Shown: positions 36,485 through 45,920, counted from the first letter of the stretch. The stretch: DNA of 64,000 nucleotides from Moraxella oblonga NBRC 102422 (GCF_001598275.1 NZ_BCYQ01000008.1:32266-96265), one strand, 5' to 3'. Notes: a model not told the origin generated them from the sequence alone. A program made the numbers and translations.

Positions 36485-38239
36485 ATGCTAACCTTTTTGG
36501 CATTATTGCCGATTTTAGTTGTTTTTATCTTATTGGTTGTAATGCGTCTGCCTGCCAAGATTGCAATGCCTGTTGCCTATGTCGCAACAGCCCTGCTTTC
36601 ATTATTTGTCTGGCAAACGGCAGGCAATCAAGTAGCCGCCGCTACCATCAATGGTGTTTTGACGGCGGTCAATGTGCTATTTATCGTTTTTGCGGCGGTT
36701 TTGCTACTAAACACCATCAAAGAAAGCGGTGCGATTGTCGCCATTCGTCAAGGCTTTATGGGGATTTCACCTGACCGCCGTGTGCAGATGATTATCGTAG
36801 CGTGGCTGTTTGGCTCGCTGATTGAAGGCTCAACAGGCTGGGGAACGCCTTCTGCGGTCGGAGCGCCTCTTTTGTTGGCACTTGGCTTTCCTGCGATGGC
36901 GTGTGTGATGGCGATTTTGATTATTCAGTCCACCCCTGTATCCTATGGTGCGGTAGGGACACCCATTTTGATTGGGGTCAAATCAGGGCTTGACAACAAA
37001 GATGATGTTGCCAGTGCCATTGGCTCACAAGGCATTGATTTTATGCAGTATATTATACAAATCGGTGCCAATGTGGGCTTTATTCATGCTGTGGTTGGTA
37101 CACTTGTTCCGCTACTTTTGTGCTGTTTCTTGACCAAATTTTTTGGCGAAAAACGCTCATTCCGTCAAGGTTTTGAAGCCCTGCCCTTTGCCATCTTTGC
37201 AGGACTTGCCTTTACCATACCTTATTATTTAACCGCCAAATTTGTCGGCCCTGAATTGCCATCGTTGGTTGGCTCAATCATCGGTCTTGGCATTGTTATT
37301 ACCGCCGCCAAAAAGGGCTTTTTAACTCCCAAAACCACCTTTGACTTTGCTCATCGTGATAACTGGGAAGAAGAATGGAAAGGCACTCTACCAGCAACAA
37401 CAGTTGACGCCAATGAAGTTTCCAAATTCTCAACACTAAAAGCATTTTCACCCTATTTGATTGTGATTGGGATTTTGATTGCCACTCGTACCATCGCTCC
37501 CTTAAAGGCATTTTTAACCAGCCATGGGGTGATTTCATTTAAAGAAATCTTGGGTACAAGTATTAAAAACGACACACAGCTACTATATTCGCCAGCTACT
37601 GTACTCCTTTTGGTATCTATTATTAGTATCTTTATTTTTGGTATGAAAGGCGATGCCATCAAAAAAAGCTGGAGTGCCTCTGGCAAAACCATGATTGCGG
37701 CTGCTCCTGCCTTGCTGTTCTCCATTCCAATGGTACAAGTGTTCATCAACTCTGGCACACCGCCTGATGTTGCCGAGCCGATTTTGGCAATGCCAAAAGT
37801 TTTGGCGGCTGGGGCGGCTGACCTATTTGAAGGGGCTTGGCCACTGTTTGCACCTTGGATTGGGGCATTGGGGGCGTTTATCGCAGGTTCTAACACCGTA
37901 TCTAATATGATGTTTAGCCATTTTCAATGGAGTACAGCAAGCCAAATCGGTCTTGATGTTAATGATGCCAGCAATGTTGTGGCATTACAAGCTGTCGGCG
38001 GTGCGGCTGGTAATATGATTAGCGTGCACAATGTCGTGGCAGCCTGTGCGGTGGTTGGTATGGTAAACCGTGAAGGGCTTATTATTAGAAAAACGCTGAT
38101 TGCAATGACTTATTATGCCATTCAAGCAGGACTGGTTGGTCTGGCATTAATCTTTAACCCTATATGGTGGATTGGTGCGGTGATTTGGCCTTTGGCATTC
38201 TTTGGCTTTATGGCAAGTCTTGATAAGAAAACCGCTTAA
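36485..38239 (+). CDS. lldP: L-lactate permease
   Basis: LctP-family secondary transporter taking up lactate with protons. It has 584 residues with about 12-14 membrane helices. Family-typical segments are GSLIEGSTGWGTPSAVGAPLL, SYGAVGTPILIGVKSG, APWIGALGAFIAGSNTVSNMMFS, and AVGGAAGNMISVHNVVAA. It forms a functional pair with lldD (40433-41596, opposite strand). An accessory gene and an inverted-repeat element lie between the two. Confidence 0.96.
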   Translation: MLTFLALLPILVVFILLVVMRLPAKIAMPVAYVATALLSLFVWQTAGNQVAAATINGVLTAVNVLFIVFAAVLLLNTIKESGAIVAIRQGFMGISPDRRVQMIIVAWLFGSLIEGSTGWGTPSAVGAPLLLALGFPAMACVMAILIIQSTPVSYGAVGTPILIGVKSGLDNKDDVASAIGSQGIDFMQYIIQIGANVGFIHAVVGTLVPLLLCCFLTKFFGEKRSFRQGFEALPFAIFAGLAFTIPYYLTAKFVGPELPSLVGSIIGLGIVITAAKKGFLTPKTTFDFAHRDNWEEEWKGTLPATTVDANEVSKFSTLKAFSPYLIVIGILIATRTIAPLKAFLTSHGVISFKEILGTSIKNDTQLLYSPATVLLLVSIISIFIFGMKGDAIKKSWSASGKTMIAAAPALLFSIPMVQVFINSGTPPDVAEPILAMPKVLAAGAADLFEGAWPLFAPWIGALGAFIAGSNTVSNMMFSHFQWSTASQIGLDVNDASNVVALQAVGGAAGNMISVHNVVAACAVVGMVNREGLIIRKTLIAMTYYAIQAGLVGLALIFNPIWWIGAVIWPLAFFGFMASLDKKTA

Positions 38240-38246
38240 TCATTCA

Positions 38247-38284
38247 ATAAAAAACAGCTCTCAACATGGGGGCTGTTTTTTATT
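38247..38284 (+). terminator. Terminator after lldP
   Basis: AAAAACAGC / GCTGTTTTT stem with a 13-base loop and a trailing T-run, 10 bp after the lldP stop. Confidence 0.8.
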
Positions 38285-38343
38285 GTATGGTTGGTTGTTT
38301 TGTGGTAGATTAACCAAAATTACTTTTATTTAAGGGGGTGATT

Positions 38344-40257
38344 ATGTATGCTTTTTCTGGTGTTTCTGAGCGTTTGCACGCAAAAAGTGTCTATCATCAT
38401 TTTGATACCCAATTTGCAAAAATTAACCTATCTATCCTTACTGCCTACGACCAAAATGGTGTACGACAATTTGAGATGGAAGACTTTGTTAATAAAAATG
38501 ACCCAGAGTTTTCAGAATGGTCAAAACAACTGATTGATGATATTAAAAATGACAAAATAGATTATACTTGCCCATATTTTTGGGATAGGTGGGAACTTTT
38601 AAAATTTTCCATATTAAACAATAATCCAAGAAGTCAAGAGATTGCTGGCATTGTTGAGAGATGTCGTCAAAAGAAACATTCCGCCAATGGCAAAAAGAGT
38701 TGGATAAAACGCAAAAAACTTCCCAAGTATTGTAAACTCATAGATGAATTATTGCCCCTAAATCCTAATTGCCATCTTAATGATGAAAGTTGGGCAGACA
38801 TTTTTTATAATGCGTTTTTGTTAGAAAGTTCAACTGGGCGAGTATTAAATCGGGTAAATGACTCGTTGGGTTATGGAGACGCTTATGAGTTTTTGACGGA
38901 TAAGACAGAAGGGATTGTTAGTGTTGGTGAAGATTTGAATGAATTTCTAAAATTTGCCAAATTTTTTCAAAAAATCAAAGCACAACCAAAAGAAACATTA
39001 ACTGCTCAATCCATGATTGAAATGTATCAGTTATTAGTGCCTAATGGCAATGTACGAACTGATGAAAACTATCTGTGGCGTGGCAAAATTCACCAACAAA
39101 TCGTTCTAGATGATTTTTTGGAAAAGGCAAGTCGTGATTACCAAATTTTGTTGAGAGATAAGCACCCACTGATTGCGATTGCAACTTTGTTTTTTATGTT
39201 TATTGTATTAAAACCATTTTATCAATACAACGAAATATTTGCGATTGCCATTTTGAACTTAGAATTAAGAAATCATGGTTATCCCACGGTCAGTATTCGC
39301 CGTAGGGATATGTTTTTTATAGAAAATTGCCATCATAGATATACTGCATATCACGTACATGAAGAACGACCACAAACTTATCAAGAATTGGTTTTGTATT
39401 ATGTTTTTACTGAAATGAATTATTTGCAAGATAATGTTATTGTGCCAAGCAAAAATAATAAATACCTAAACACCAATTATCGTGTTGATATTTGTCAAGA
39501 ACACTTTGATTGGTGGAATGCATTACCAACGCTATGGCAACGCATTTTTTTGGTTTGTGCCAATCATCAAGATAAACTAGAAGTGCAAGTTGATAAAGCT
39601 TTTCTTGATAGCACTGATGTGAGCTTTTATTTAAGTTATCCCATTCCAAATACCATTTCGGATGAATTGTTGCAAAAGATATTCCAATTAACTCATATTG
39701 CTTATGACCGTAATGATGTTAATCCGAGCTTACATACGGTTGTGCATTCTATTCCGCCATTGCATTATTTTAAACACCTACAATATCTATCATTACAAGA
39801 AAATTATGTGGAAGATTTAAGTGGTTTAGCTCATGTTGAAACCTTAAAATATTTGGATTTGTACGAAAATTGCAATGATGATAATGAGCAATTAAAGTAT
39901 GTTGGCACATTAAAAAATTTGGAATATTTGGAATTATCGGTCAATTTTTTTACTGATGTTTCGCCATTAACCCAATTGACCAATTTAACTTATTTATCAA
40001 TGTGGGGCGGTGCAAGACAACCCATTGACATTAGTGGATTTGAAAATCTGCAAAAATTAATAACGCTGGATATGGATGCACCGATAGATATGAGTCCATT
40101 GGCATCATTAAAACAATTAAAAGACTTGTCTTTTGGGTCAGATGAATATGAATTTGACGATACTAAGATTGATTGGTTGTTAGAACAATTACCAGATTGT
40201 GATGTTTGGTTTGATTCTCCCACCACTGATTTTAGGCGTAAGCCAAAACATCCATAA
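38344..40257 (+). CDS. Degenerate Fic-domain protein fused to leucine-rich repeats
   Basis: 637 residues from the ATG at 38344 (preceded by GGGGGTG; a GTG at 38338 is also in frame). Residues ~215-320 follow the Fic fold: LTAQSMIEMYQLL, WRGKI, HPLIAIATLFFMFIVLKPF, then NLELRNHGYPTVSI. At the catalytic loop, where active Fic enzymes have HPFxDGNGR, this protein reads KPFYQYNEIF, so the His, Gly-Asn-Gly and Arg are gone. Residues ~470-620 hold about five LRRs (LQYLSLQENYVEDLSGL, LKYLDLYENC, LEYLELSVNFFTDVSPL, LTYLSMWGG). AMPylation is unlikely; a binding or immunity role is inference. Confidence 0.72.
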   Translation: MYAFSGVSERLHAKSVYHHFDTQFAKINLSILTAYDQNGVRQFEMEDFVNKNDPEFSEWSKQLIDDIKNDKIDYTCPYFWDRWELLKFSILNNNPRSQEIAGIVERCRQKKHSANGKKSWIKRKKLPKYCKLIDELLPLNPNCHLNDESWADIFYNAFLLESSTGRVLNRVNDSLGYGDAYEFLTDKTEGIVSVGEDLNEFLKFAKFFQKIKAQPKETLTAQSMIEMYQLLVPNGNVRTDENYLWRGKIHQQIVLDDFLEKASRDYQILLRDKHPLIAIATLFFMFIVLKPFYQYNEIFAIAILNLELRNHGYPTVSIRRRDMFFIENCHHRYTAYHVHEERPQTYQELVLYYVFTEMNYLQDNVIVPSKNNKYLNTNYRVDICQEHFDWWNALPTLWQRIFLVCANHQDKLEVQVDKAFLDSTDVSFYLSYPIPNTISDELLQKIFQLTHIAYDRNDVNPSLHTVVHSIPPLHYFKHLQYLSLQENYVEDLSGLAHVETLKYLDLYENCNDDNEQLKYVGTLKNLEYLELSVNFFTDVSPLTQLTNLTYLSMWGGARQPIDISGFENLQKLITLDMDAPIDMSPLASLKQLKDLSFGSDEYEFDDTKIDWLLEQLPDCDVWFDSPTTDFRRKPKHP

Positions 40258-40384
40258 TAGACTTCCTGCAAAATCCCACAGTTAAGGAAAACCGTTCGTG
40301 GTGAGCTTGTCGAACCATAACGGTTTTCCGCCACCCTTCGACAAGCTCAGGGCGAACGGAAAACCTAGTTTTGCAGGAAGTCTA
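40258..40384. mobile_element. 127-bp MITE-like element with 16-bp perfect terminal inverted repeats
   Basis: TAGACTTCCTGCAAAA (40258-40273) and TTTTGCAGGAAGTCTA (40369-40384) are perfect inverted repeats. Inside, CCGTTCGTGGTGAGCTTGTC and CTTCGACAAGCTCAGGGCG form a second, imperfect inverted pair of the REP-like type seen in many Proteobacteria. The element starts at the base after the Fic-LRR stop codon. There is no ORF inside, so it is non-autonomous. The end sequence resembles IS5-group termini, but I could not verify a parent IS. Confidence 0.75.
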
Positions 40385-40386
40385 AT

Positions 40387-40420
40387 AAAAAAGCCAAATC
40401 CCTGCGATTTGGCTTTTTTA
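40387..40420. terminator. Bidirectional terminator between inverted-repeat element and lldD
   Basis: AAAAAGCCAAATC / GATTTGGCTTTTT stem with a short loop, A-run and T-run. Serves lldD on the minus strand and any transcript from the Fic-LRR gene. Confidence 0.85.
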
Positions 40421-40432
40421 TCATTCATCGGT

Positions 40433-41596
40433 TTATTTACTCATCTTTGCCAATTCATTTTCAGCTTTTACCAAGCAATCTGCCGTAATATCGCTAATCT
40501 TGGCACAACTTGTCAAGGTCATTGCCACACGCATTTCTTTTTCAAATAAATTTAGCAAATTGGCAACCCCAGCCTCACCGTGTGTTGCCAAAGCATAAAC
40601 AAAGGCTCGCCCAATCATCGTGCAATCAGCACCCATTGCCAGCATTCGCACGACATCAAGCCCATTTCTAATACCAGAATCCACCAAAATCTTAATATCG
40701 CCCTTAACAGCGTCCGCAATCGCTGGCAAGGCTTTGGCAGATGATAGCACCCCATCAAGCTGGCGACCACCGTGGTTGGACACCACAATGCCGTCCGCCC
40801 CAAAACGCACGGCATCTTTGGCGTCTTCTGGGTCTAAGATACCCTTAATGACCATTGGACCGTCCCAAAACTCACGAATCCATTCCAAATCTTTCCAAGA
40901 AATAGATGGGTCAAAATTTGCTCCCAAATAGCCAATATAATCTTCAAGCCCAATCGCCTTGCCCATATATTTGGAAATATTACCCAAATCGTGCGGACGA
41001 CCAAACAGCCCAACATTAAACGCCCAATGCGGATAAAATACCGATTGCATATAGCGTCTCATTGCTGCATTAGGACCACTCATACCAGAATGGTTGTCTC
41101 GATATCTTGCCCCTGGCACAGGCATATCCACTGTAAAGACAAGGGTAGAACAGCCAGCCGCTTTGGCTCGTTCTAGTACATTGGTCATAAATTGACGGTC
41201 TTTTAGTACATAAAGCTGAAACCACATTGGGCGGTTAATGGCTGGCACCACTTCTTCAATGGGGCAAACTGATACAGTAGAAAGCGTAAAAGGAATGCCG
41301 TGCTTGTCGGCGGCACGGGCAGCTTGCACCTCGCCTCGCTTGGCATACATACCTGTCAAGCCAACAGGCGATAATGCCACAGGCATAGAAAATTTCTCGC
41401 CAAACAGCTCCATAGAAGTGTCAAGGCTTGACATATCCTTTAACACCCGTTGGCGTAAGGCAATGTCTGCCAAATCCGATACATTGCGTTCCAAAGTTTT
41501 CTCAGAATACGCCCCACCGTCAATATAATGAAACAAAAATGGAGGTAGTCTTCTTCTTGCTCCTTCTCTATAATCAGATGCTGATGAGATAATCAT
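40433..41596 (-). CDS. lldD: FMN-dependent L-lactate dehydrogenase
   Basis: Membrane-associated enzyme oxidising L-lactate to pyruvate with electrons to the quinone pool. It has 387 residues. Motifs are [60 protein letters not shown] (FMN lysine), and [13 protein letters not shown] with the catalytic His. The [14 protein letters not shown] and GRAFVYALA segments close the barrel. With lldP it gives lactate uptake and oxidation. The two genes are convergent, so they are separately transcribed. Confidence 0.96.
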   Translation of the reverse strand: MIISSASDYREGARRRLPPFLFHYIDGGAYSEKTLERNVSDLADIALRQRVLKDMSSLDTSMELFGEKFSMPVALSPVGLTGMYAKRGEVQAARAADKHGIPFTLSTVSVCPIEEVVPAINRPMWFQLYVLKDRQFMTNVLERAKAAGCSTLVFTVDMPVPGARYRDNHSGMSGPNAAMRRYMQSVFYPHWAFNVGLFGRPHDLGNISKYMGKAIGLEDYIGYLGANFDPSISWKDLEWIREFWDGPMVIKGILDPEDAKDAVRFGADGIVVSNHGGRQLDGVLSSAKALPAIADAVKGDIKILVDSGIRNGLDVVRMLAMGADCTMIGRAFVYALATHGEAGVANLLNLFEKEMRVAMTLTSCAKISDITADCLVKAENELAKMSK

Positions 41597-41779
41597 GGTT
41601 TACCCTCCCACAAAATTTATTGGTTTGTTATTTTGCCATATTCTAACAAATTTTTATAAAAAATCCAATTTAAAAGCGTTGGTATTGACTGGGATTTTGG
41701 TTTATTTTTTGGTAAAATATCCAAGGTGTCCCCTAATACAGTACAAAAGTACTGATGATAAAAACATAGGAATATTCCA

Positions 41780-42052
41780 ATGACGAAGCCACACAACGAA
41801 CAACGCAACCAAAAAGAGTTTATGATTGTTAGCGTTATTGATACACTCTCTTCAATCGTATTGGCGTTGGCTCTTTGTTCTTATTTTGCTTTTGAAAAAC
41901 CCAAAACTTTTGCCATAAATTTAATTGTACTATCCATCATTATTTCTCTATGTACACGATTTTTTGCCAAACAGGACAAAAGAGCAAAAATGATTGCTAA
42001 ACTTTTGGGTTTGCCAAGTGTGGTGGTATTGGTTATTTTGTATTTTATTTAA
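41780..42052 (+). CDS. Small membrane protein of unknown function
   Basis: A 90-residue protein with three hydrophobic stretches (about 15-38, 45-60 and 73-90) and a charged cytoplasmic loop FFAKQDKRAK. I do not recognise the family. It is followed by a 368-bp region that contains the rpsB promoter and leader. Base composition is like the neighbours. The start ATG has AGGAATATTCCA upstream, a moderate ribosome-binding site. Confidence 0.6.
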   Translation: MTKPHNEQRNQKEFMIVSVIDTLSSIVLALALCSYFAFEKPKTFAINLIVLSIIISLCTRFFAKQDKRAKMIAKLLGLPSVVVLVILYFI

Positions 42053-42271
42053 AATACACCATCTGTTTGACTTAATTTTTAAGATATGATTTTAAATATT
42101 TACAACACATATTTAGAATTAATCATTTATTAACATATTCTTGTTTTTTTTTACCAAATTCAATTCATAACAATCAATCTTAAACATACCCTAAGATATC
42201 CAAACCAAACATTTTTATACTTAAACATGCCCACAACCACACAAAAATACTAGCCAGCGTGTATTTTTGTG

Positions 42272-42299
42272 TTGCATTTTTGGCAAAACGTGCTATAAT
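42272..42299 (+). promoter_or_regulatory. rpsB-tsf promoter
   Basis: TTGCAT (42272-42277), a 16-base spacer with extended TG near the -10, and TATAAT (42294-42299). It lies 122 bp before rpsB. The preceding 42053-42271 holds only AT-rich sequence with no ORF I can support. Confidence 0.75.
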
Positions 42300-42304
42300 T
42301 GGCG

Positions 42305-42420
42305 ACTTCGCCACTTAAGCGAAAGACTACCACACATTGATAGAAGTTTTTGGGGTGTTTATGTTTATAAATTCAAATGCTTGTCAATGTGGAAGTTTTA
42401 ACCCATTTTAAGGACTTTTT
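42305..42420 (+). promoter_or_regulatory. Structured rpsB leader (S2 leader / t44-like)
   Basis: The ~115-nt leader contains a small stem (TTCGC/GCGAA at 42306-42323) and a longer pairing between CCACACATTGA (42330-42340) and TCAATGTGG (42384-42392). Long structured leaders before rpsB mediate S2 autoregulation in gammaproteobacteria. Equivalence to that element is inferred from position and pairing. Confidence 0.5.
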
Positions 42421-43170
42421 ATGTCAAATACTACTCAAATTTCTATGCGTGATTTGCTAGAAGCTGGTGCTCATTTTGGTCACCAAACTCGCTTTTGGAA
42501 CCCAAAAATGAATCAATACATTTTTGGTGCTCGTAACGGCATTCACATCATCAACCTAGAACACACCGTTGCTCAATTCAACGAAGCATTGAATTTTGCC
42601 AACAAAGAAGCTGCCAACCGCAACAAAATCCTATTTGTGGGTACTAAGCGTGCAGCAAGCCAAGCAGTTCGCGAGCAAGCGACCCGTGCTGGCATGCCTT
42701 ATATTGACCATCGTTGGTTGGGTGGTACTTTGACCAACTGGAAAACCATTCGCCAATCTATCACTCGCCTAAAAGAGCTAGAAAAGCAAGCTGAAGACGG
42801 TACTTTTGCCAAGCTAACCAAACGTGAAGCATTGGAACGTACTCGTGATATGGAAAAATTGGAACGTGCGTTGGGCGGTATCAAAGATATGAATGGTTTG
42901 CCTGATGTGTTGTTTGTGATTGACGTAGATCACGAATCTATTGCTATCCAAGAAGCCAAAAACTTGGGCATTCCTGTCATCGGTATCGTAGATACCAACT
43001 CAAATCCTGACAACGTAGACTATGTTATTGCTGCCAATGATGATGCTATCCGTGCGGTAAATCTATATGCTACTGCTATGGCTGATGCCATCATTGCAGG
43101 TAAAGAATATGCCAAGACTCAAGGCAAAGGTGGCGAGCAAGCTCAAGAAAACGCCGAAAAAGCTGAATAA
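42421..43170 (+). CDS. rpsB: 30S ribosomal protein S2
   Basis: Small-subunit protein of 249 residues, essential for translation. Start [30 protein letters not shown], with [28 protein letters not shown] and [13 protein letters not shown] as S2 signatures. The tail is Gln/Glu/Ala rich. AAGGAC lies before the ATG. It is followed by tsf, with a hairpin between them that may set their expression ratio. Confidence 0.99.
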   Translation: MSNTTQISMRDLLEAGAHFGHQTRFWNPKMNQYIFGARNGIHIINLEHTVAQFNEALNFANKEAANRNKILFVGTKRAASQAVREQATRAGMPYIDHRWLGGTLTNWKTIRQSITRLKELEKQAEDGTFAKLTKREALERTRDMEKLERALGGIKDMNGLPDVLFVIDVDHESIAIQEAKNLGIPVIGIVDTNSNPDNVDYVIAANDDAIRAVNLYATAMADAIIAGKEYAKTQGKGGEQAQENAEKAE

Positions 43171-43186
43171 TCATTAGATTGTTTAT

Positions 43187-43223
43187 AAAAGGCGTGAATG
43201 TCTGTCTAAACGTTCATGCCTTT
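43187..43223 (+). terminator. Hairpin between rpsB and tsf (partial terminator)
   Basis: AAGGCGTGAA / TTCATGCCTT stem (one G-T pair) followed by TTTTT. In an rpsB-tsf operon this position is expected to attenuate rather than stop transcription. Confidence 0.65.
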
Positions 43224-43283
43224 TTTGATAAAAATCATCAATCATGATGATGTGTTAGATTAATTTTTTAAAAGGTAATTACC

Positions 43284-44162
43284 ATGACTCAAATTTCTGC
43301 ATCTTTGGTTAAAGAACTTCGTGAACGTACTGGACTTGGCATGATGGAATGCAAAAAAGCCCTAGAAGAAGCGAGTGGCGATATTGAGCTTGCTATTGAC
43401 AACCTACGTAAATCAGGTCAAGCCAAAGCTGCCAAAAAAGCAGGTAACATCGCAGCTGATGGTGCAATCATCATCGCTCAAAATGGCGGTAAGGCACTAC
43501 TATTGGAAGTCAACTGCCAAACTGACTTTGTTGCCAAAGACGAAAACTTTACTGTATTTGCCAACAAAGTCGCTGAATTGGCACTTGCCAACAACACCAC
43601 AGATGTTGCCCAAATCTCTGCCTTGCCTTATGGTGATGGTGCAAGCGTAGAAGAAGCTCGTGTGGCATTAGTTCAAAAAATTGGTGAAAATATCCAAGTT
43701 CGCCGTGCCGAAATCATCGAGGGTGCCAACCTTGCTTCATATCGCCATGGTCTACGCATTGGCGTGGTAGTGTCTTATGAAGGTGGTAATGATGAGCTTG
43801 GCAAATCAGTTGCCATGCAAGTTGCTGCTTTCAACCCAATTGCGGTAGATGCAGAGGGCGTGCCTGCTGATATCTTGGCTCGTGAGACAGACATCATTAC
43901 TGCAAAAGCCAAAGAATCAGGCAAACCTGACAACGTGGTAGAAAAAATGATTACTGGCGGTATCCAAAAATACCTAAACGAAGTTACTTTGGTTAATCAG
44001 CCATACGTCATTGACAATGAGAAAAAAGTTGGTGATGTGCTAAAAGCTCAAAATGCCAAAGTAATCAGCTTCAAACGCCTAGAAGTGGGCGAAGGTATCG
44101 AGAAAAAACAAGAAGATTTTGCTGCCGAAGTTGCTGCTGCCCAAGCTGCCGCCAAAGCTTAA
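43284..44162 (+). CDS. tsf: Elongation factor Ts
   Basis: Nucleotide exchange factor for EF-Tu, 292 residues. Start [26 protein letters not shown], then the [17 protein letters not shown] motif at ~76-92, and the C-terminal coiled helix. AAAAGGTAATTACC precedes the ATG. The gene is followed by a strong terminator. Confidence 0.99.
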   Translation: MTQISASLVKELRERTGLGMMECKKALEEASGDIELAIDNLRKSGQAKAAKKAGNIAADGAIIIAQNGGKALLLEVNCQTDFVAKDENFTVFANKVAELALANNTTDVAQISALPYGDGASVEEARVALVQKIGENIQVRRAEIIEGANLASYRHGLRIGVVVSYEGGNDELGKSVAMQVAAFNPIAVDAEGVPADILARETDIITAKAKESGKPDNVVEKMITGGIQKYLNEVTLVNQPYVIDNEKKVGDVLKAQNAKVISFKRLEVGEGIEKKQEDFAAEVAAAQAAAKA

Positions 44163-44176
44163 TATTGCTTTGCTTA

Positions 44177-44210
44177 AAATACGCCAAATGTTTGTTTGGC
44201 GTATTTTTTT
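44177..44210 (+). terminator. Terminator after tsf
   Basis: AAATACGCCAAA / TTTGGCGTATTT perfect stem with a 6-base loop and a following T-run. Confidence 0.93.
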
Positions 44211-44242
44211 ATTTTGAGGTATAATGGCGACAATGGTCTTTT

Positions 44243-44380
44243 AAGGAAGTTGCCGTGTCTTTGAACTGCCAAAACTGTATCTAAATCGCTCTAAATGATG
44301 GTGTATTTAAAGTTGGGCAAGTTACTTTAAAATTAGGTTGTGTGAGTCTTTATTTTGATGTAGGGCTATTGGCGATGTGG
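44243..44380 (+). pseudogene. Degraded 5' fragment of pyrE
   Basis: Reading from the GTG at 44255 gives MSLNCQNCI-stop-IALNDGVFKVGQVTLKLG and CVSLYFDVGLLA. This lines up almost residue by residue with the start of intact pyrE (MSFNPQTFIQVALNNGVLKFG and onward to GLLATG). The upstream AAGGAAGT ribosome-binding site is also conserved. An in-frame stop replaces the Gln codon, and similarity ends around 44380. It is a relic of a duplicated pyrE start, about 1 kb upstream of the intact gene at 45272. Confidence 0.85.
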
Positions 44381-44409
44381 TGTCGTTTTTGGTAGATAGG
44401 GTATGATTG

Positions 44410-44946
44410 ATGACAAAACCTCAACTGGTTACCATTGAAAGACAAAAGGTAGGTTTGTGTGACCTTTATGGTTTTATTTTAAAAGAAAGTAAAAATTTAT
44501 TGATGATAAGACAAGTATCCAATTTGCGTTTAGATGGTATTTTGATTATCAATAAAAAAGAGATATCAGATTATTATACCAATCTGAGTAATGAATACCA
44601 AACACAAATGTTAAAAGAATTTGGTATTTATCAAACCATTGATTTTAAGGTGGATTACGATATAAAAAATTGGAAACAATTTTTTAAAAGTAGTATCAAA
44701 GAAGTATCCTATTTTGATATTGATGAAAATGCCTTTGGAATTTATCTTTATTATTTGGGTAAATTGGTAAAAATCAAAAAACATTCTATTTTATTACATC
44801 AATTCTCTGGTGCAGGAAATTGGGATAAAAAGCCCACCAAAATTTATTATGACCATATTAGTACTTGCGGTATTGGTACAACTTATTTGCAAACTTATGT
44901 GGATTATTTTAAGTTAACCCATAATGAATTAAAAATTGATAAATGA
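44410..44946 (+). CDS. Hypothetical protein
   Basis: About 178 residues, no signal peptide or membrane helix. The sequence is rich in Ile, Lys, Tyr and Asp, with alternating strands (LVTIERQKVGLCDLYGFILKES, VSNLRLDGILIINKKEI) and a C-terminal YYDHISTCGIGTTYLQTYVD. I do not recognise a family. It lies between the pyrE relic and intact pyrE, together with the next gene, so it is probably an acquired gene. ATG at 44410 is used; a TTG at 44407 is in frame. Codon use is more AT-rich than rpsB-tsf. Confidence 0.6.
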   Translation: MTKPQLVTIERQKVGLCDLYGFILKESKNLLMIRQVSNLRLDGILIINKKEISDYYTNLSNEYQTQMLKEFGIYQTIDFKVDYDIKNWKQFFKSSIKEVSYFDIDENAFGIYLYYLGKLVKIKKHSILLHQFSGAGNWDKKPTKIYYDHISTCGIGTTYLQTYVDYFKLTHNELKIDK

Positions 44947-44955
44947 TAAATTAGA

Positions 44956-45228
44956 ATGAATGTTATTTTTGTTTTTCAAGGTAATAATGCCAATTTTGCT
45001 TCTGCGGTATTTTCAAATAAAGAAAATGCTGTTAAATGGATAAGGGATTATCGGTTAAGTGGTATATTAACCCAATATCCCATTGATAATCCAATATATG
45101 ATTGGGCGATTGATAATGGCTATTTTTCTCCCAATCAAGATATACATAAAATGCCAGAATTTATAGAAAAGTTTTCCAGTGCTTATTTAGAGCATTGGCA
45201 CTTTAAGAATGGCAATATAATTACTTAA
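44956..45228 (+). CDS. Small DUF7710-like protein
   Basis: A 90-residue protein. The order VIFVFQGNNANFASAVFSNKE, WIRDYRLSGILTQYPID, and YDWAIDNGYF, then FSSAYLEHWHFKNG, resembles the small family that I know as DUF7710 (start W/F-V-F-x-G, SAVF, LTxYP, DWA). No function is established for that family to my knowledge. It is 9 bp after the previous gene and 43 bp before pyrE, in the accessory insert. It may be an immunity-like or regulatory small protein; that is speculation. Confidence 0.6.
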   Translation: MNVIFVFQGNNANFASAVFSNKENAVKWIRDYRLSGILTQYPIDNPIYDWAIDNGYFSPNQDIHKMPEFIEKFSSAYLEHWHFKNGNIIT

Positions 45229-45271
45229 TTTTTTTATTAACTATTTTGTGAGTGTAATTAAGGAAGTCAAA

Positions 45272-45919
45272 ATGTCTTTTAACCCCCAAACCTTTATTCA
45301 AGTTGCCCTAAACAATGGCGTACTCAAATTTGGCGAATTTACCCTAAAATCAGGACGCATTAGCCCTTATTTTTTTAATGCAGGGCTACTGGCGACTGGC
45401 GAACTTTTGTCTGTGTTGGCAGATGGCTATGCCGATACTTTGGCAAAGCACGCGGGCACCGACGATTTGACCATTTTTGGGGCGGCATATAAGGGCATTC
45501 CCTTTGTTGCCAGTACCGCCCAATCGCTTTATAATAATCACCAAATCAATGCCCACTGGGGCTATAATCGCAAAGAAGCCAAAACGCACGGCGAGGGCGG
45601 AATGCTGGTTGGGGCGGATTTGACTGGCAAAAGCGTGTGGGTGATTGATGATGTGATGACCGCAGGCACGGCAATGCGTGAAGTGGTGGGGATTTTGGAT
45701 GGTGTGGGGGCAAAGGTGGCTGGTATCATCGTTGCACTTGACCGCAAAGAAAAAGGGCAGGGCGAAAAGTCGGCTATCCAAGAGCTTGGCGATGAGCTGG
45801 GGGTTCCTGTGTTGGCATTGGTAAGTTTTGATGATATTATTGAGTATGTGGCAAAAAATGGCACGGACGATGAATATCAATCAATGGTTCAATATCGTCA
45901 AGAATATGGCGTAGAATAA
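45272..45919 (+). CDS. pyrE: Orotate phosphoribosyltransferase
   Basis: Converts orotate and PRPP to OMP in pyrimidine synthesis. About 215 residues. Start MSFNPQTFIQVALNNGVLKFG, TLKSGRISPYFFNAG, the catalytic-loop region WGYNRKEAKTHGEGG, and the PRPP-binding site VWVIDDVMTAGTAMRE. I chose the ATG at 45272 because AAGGAAG precedes it; an in-frame GTG at 45248 has none. A broken copy of its first 40 codons lies at 44255. The next gene begins 1 bp after the stop. Confidence 0.97.
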   Translation: MSFNPQTFIQVALNNGVLKFGEFTLKSGRISPYFFNAGLLATGELLSVLADGYADTLAKHAGTDDLTIFGAAYKGIPFVASTAQSLYNNHQINAHWGYNRKEAKTHGEGGMLVGADLTGKSVWVIDDVMTAGTAMREVVGILDGVGAKVAGIIVALDRKEKGQGEKSAIQELGDELGVPVLALVSFDDIIEYVAKNGTDDEYQSMVQYRQEYGVE

Positions 45920-45920
45920 A

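Noticed and set aside
36415..36774. ORF overlapping the lldP start
   Set aside because: Cys-rich out-of-frame translation of the lldP 5' region; lldP itself has the ribosome-binding site and family motifs.
38344..40257. Active Fic AMP-transferase
   Set aside because: The catalytic histidine and the GNGR residues are replaced, so enzymatic Fic activity is not supported.
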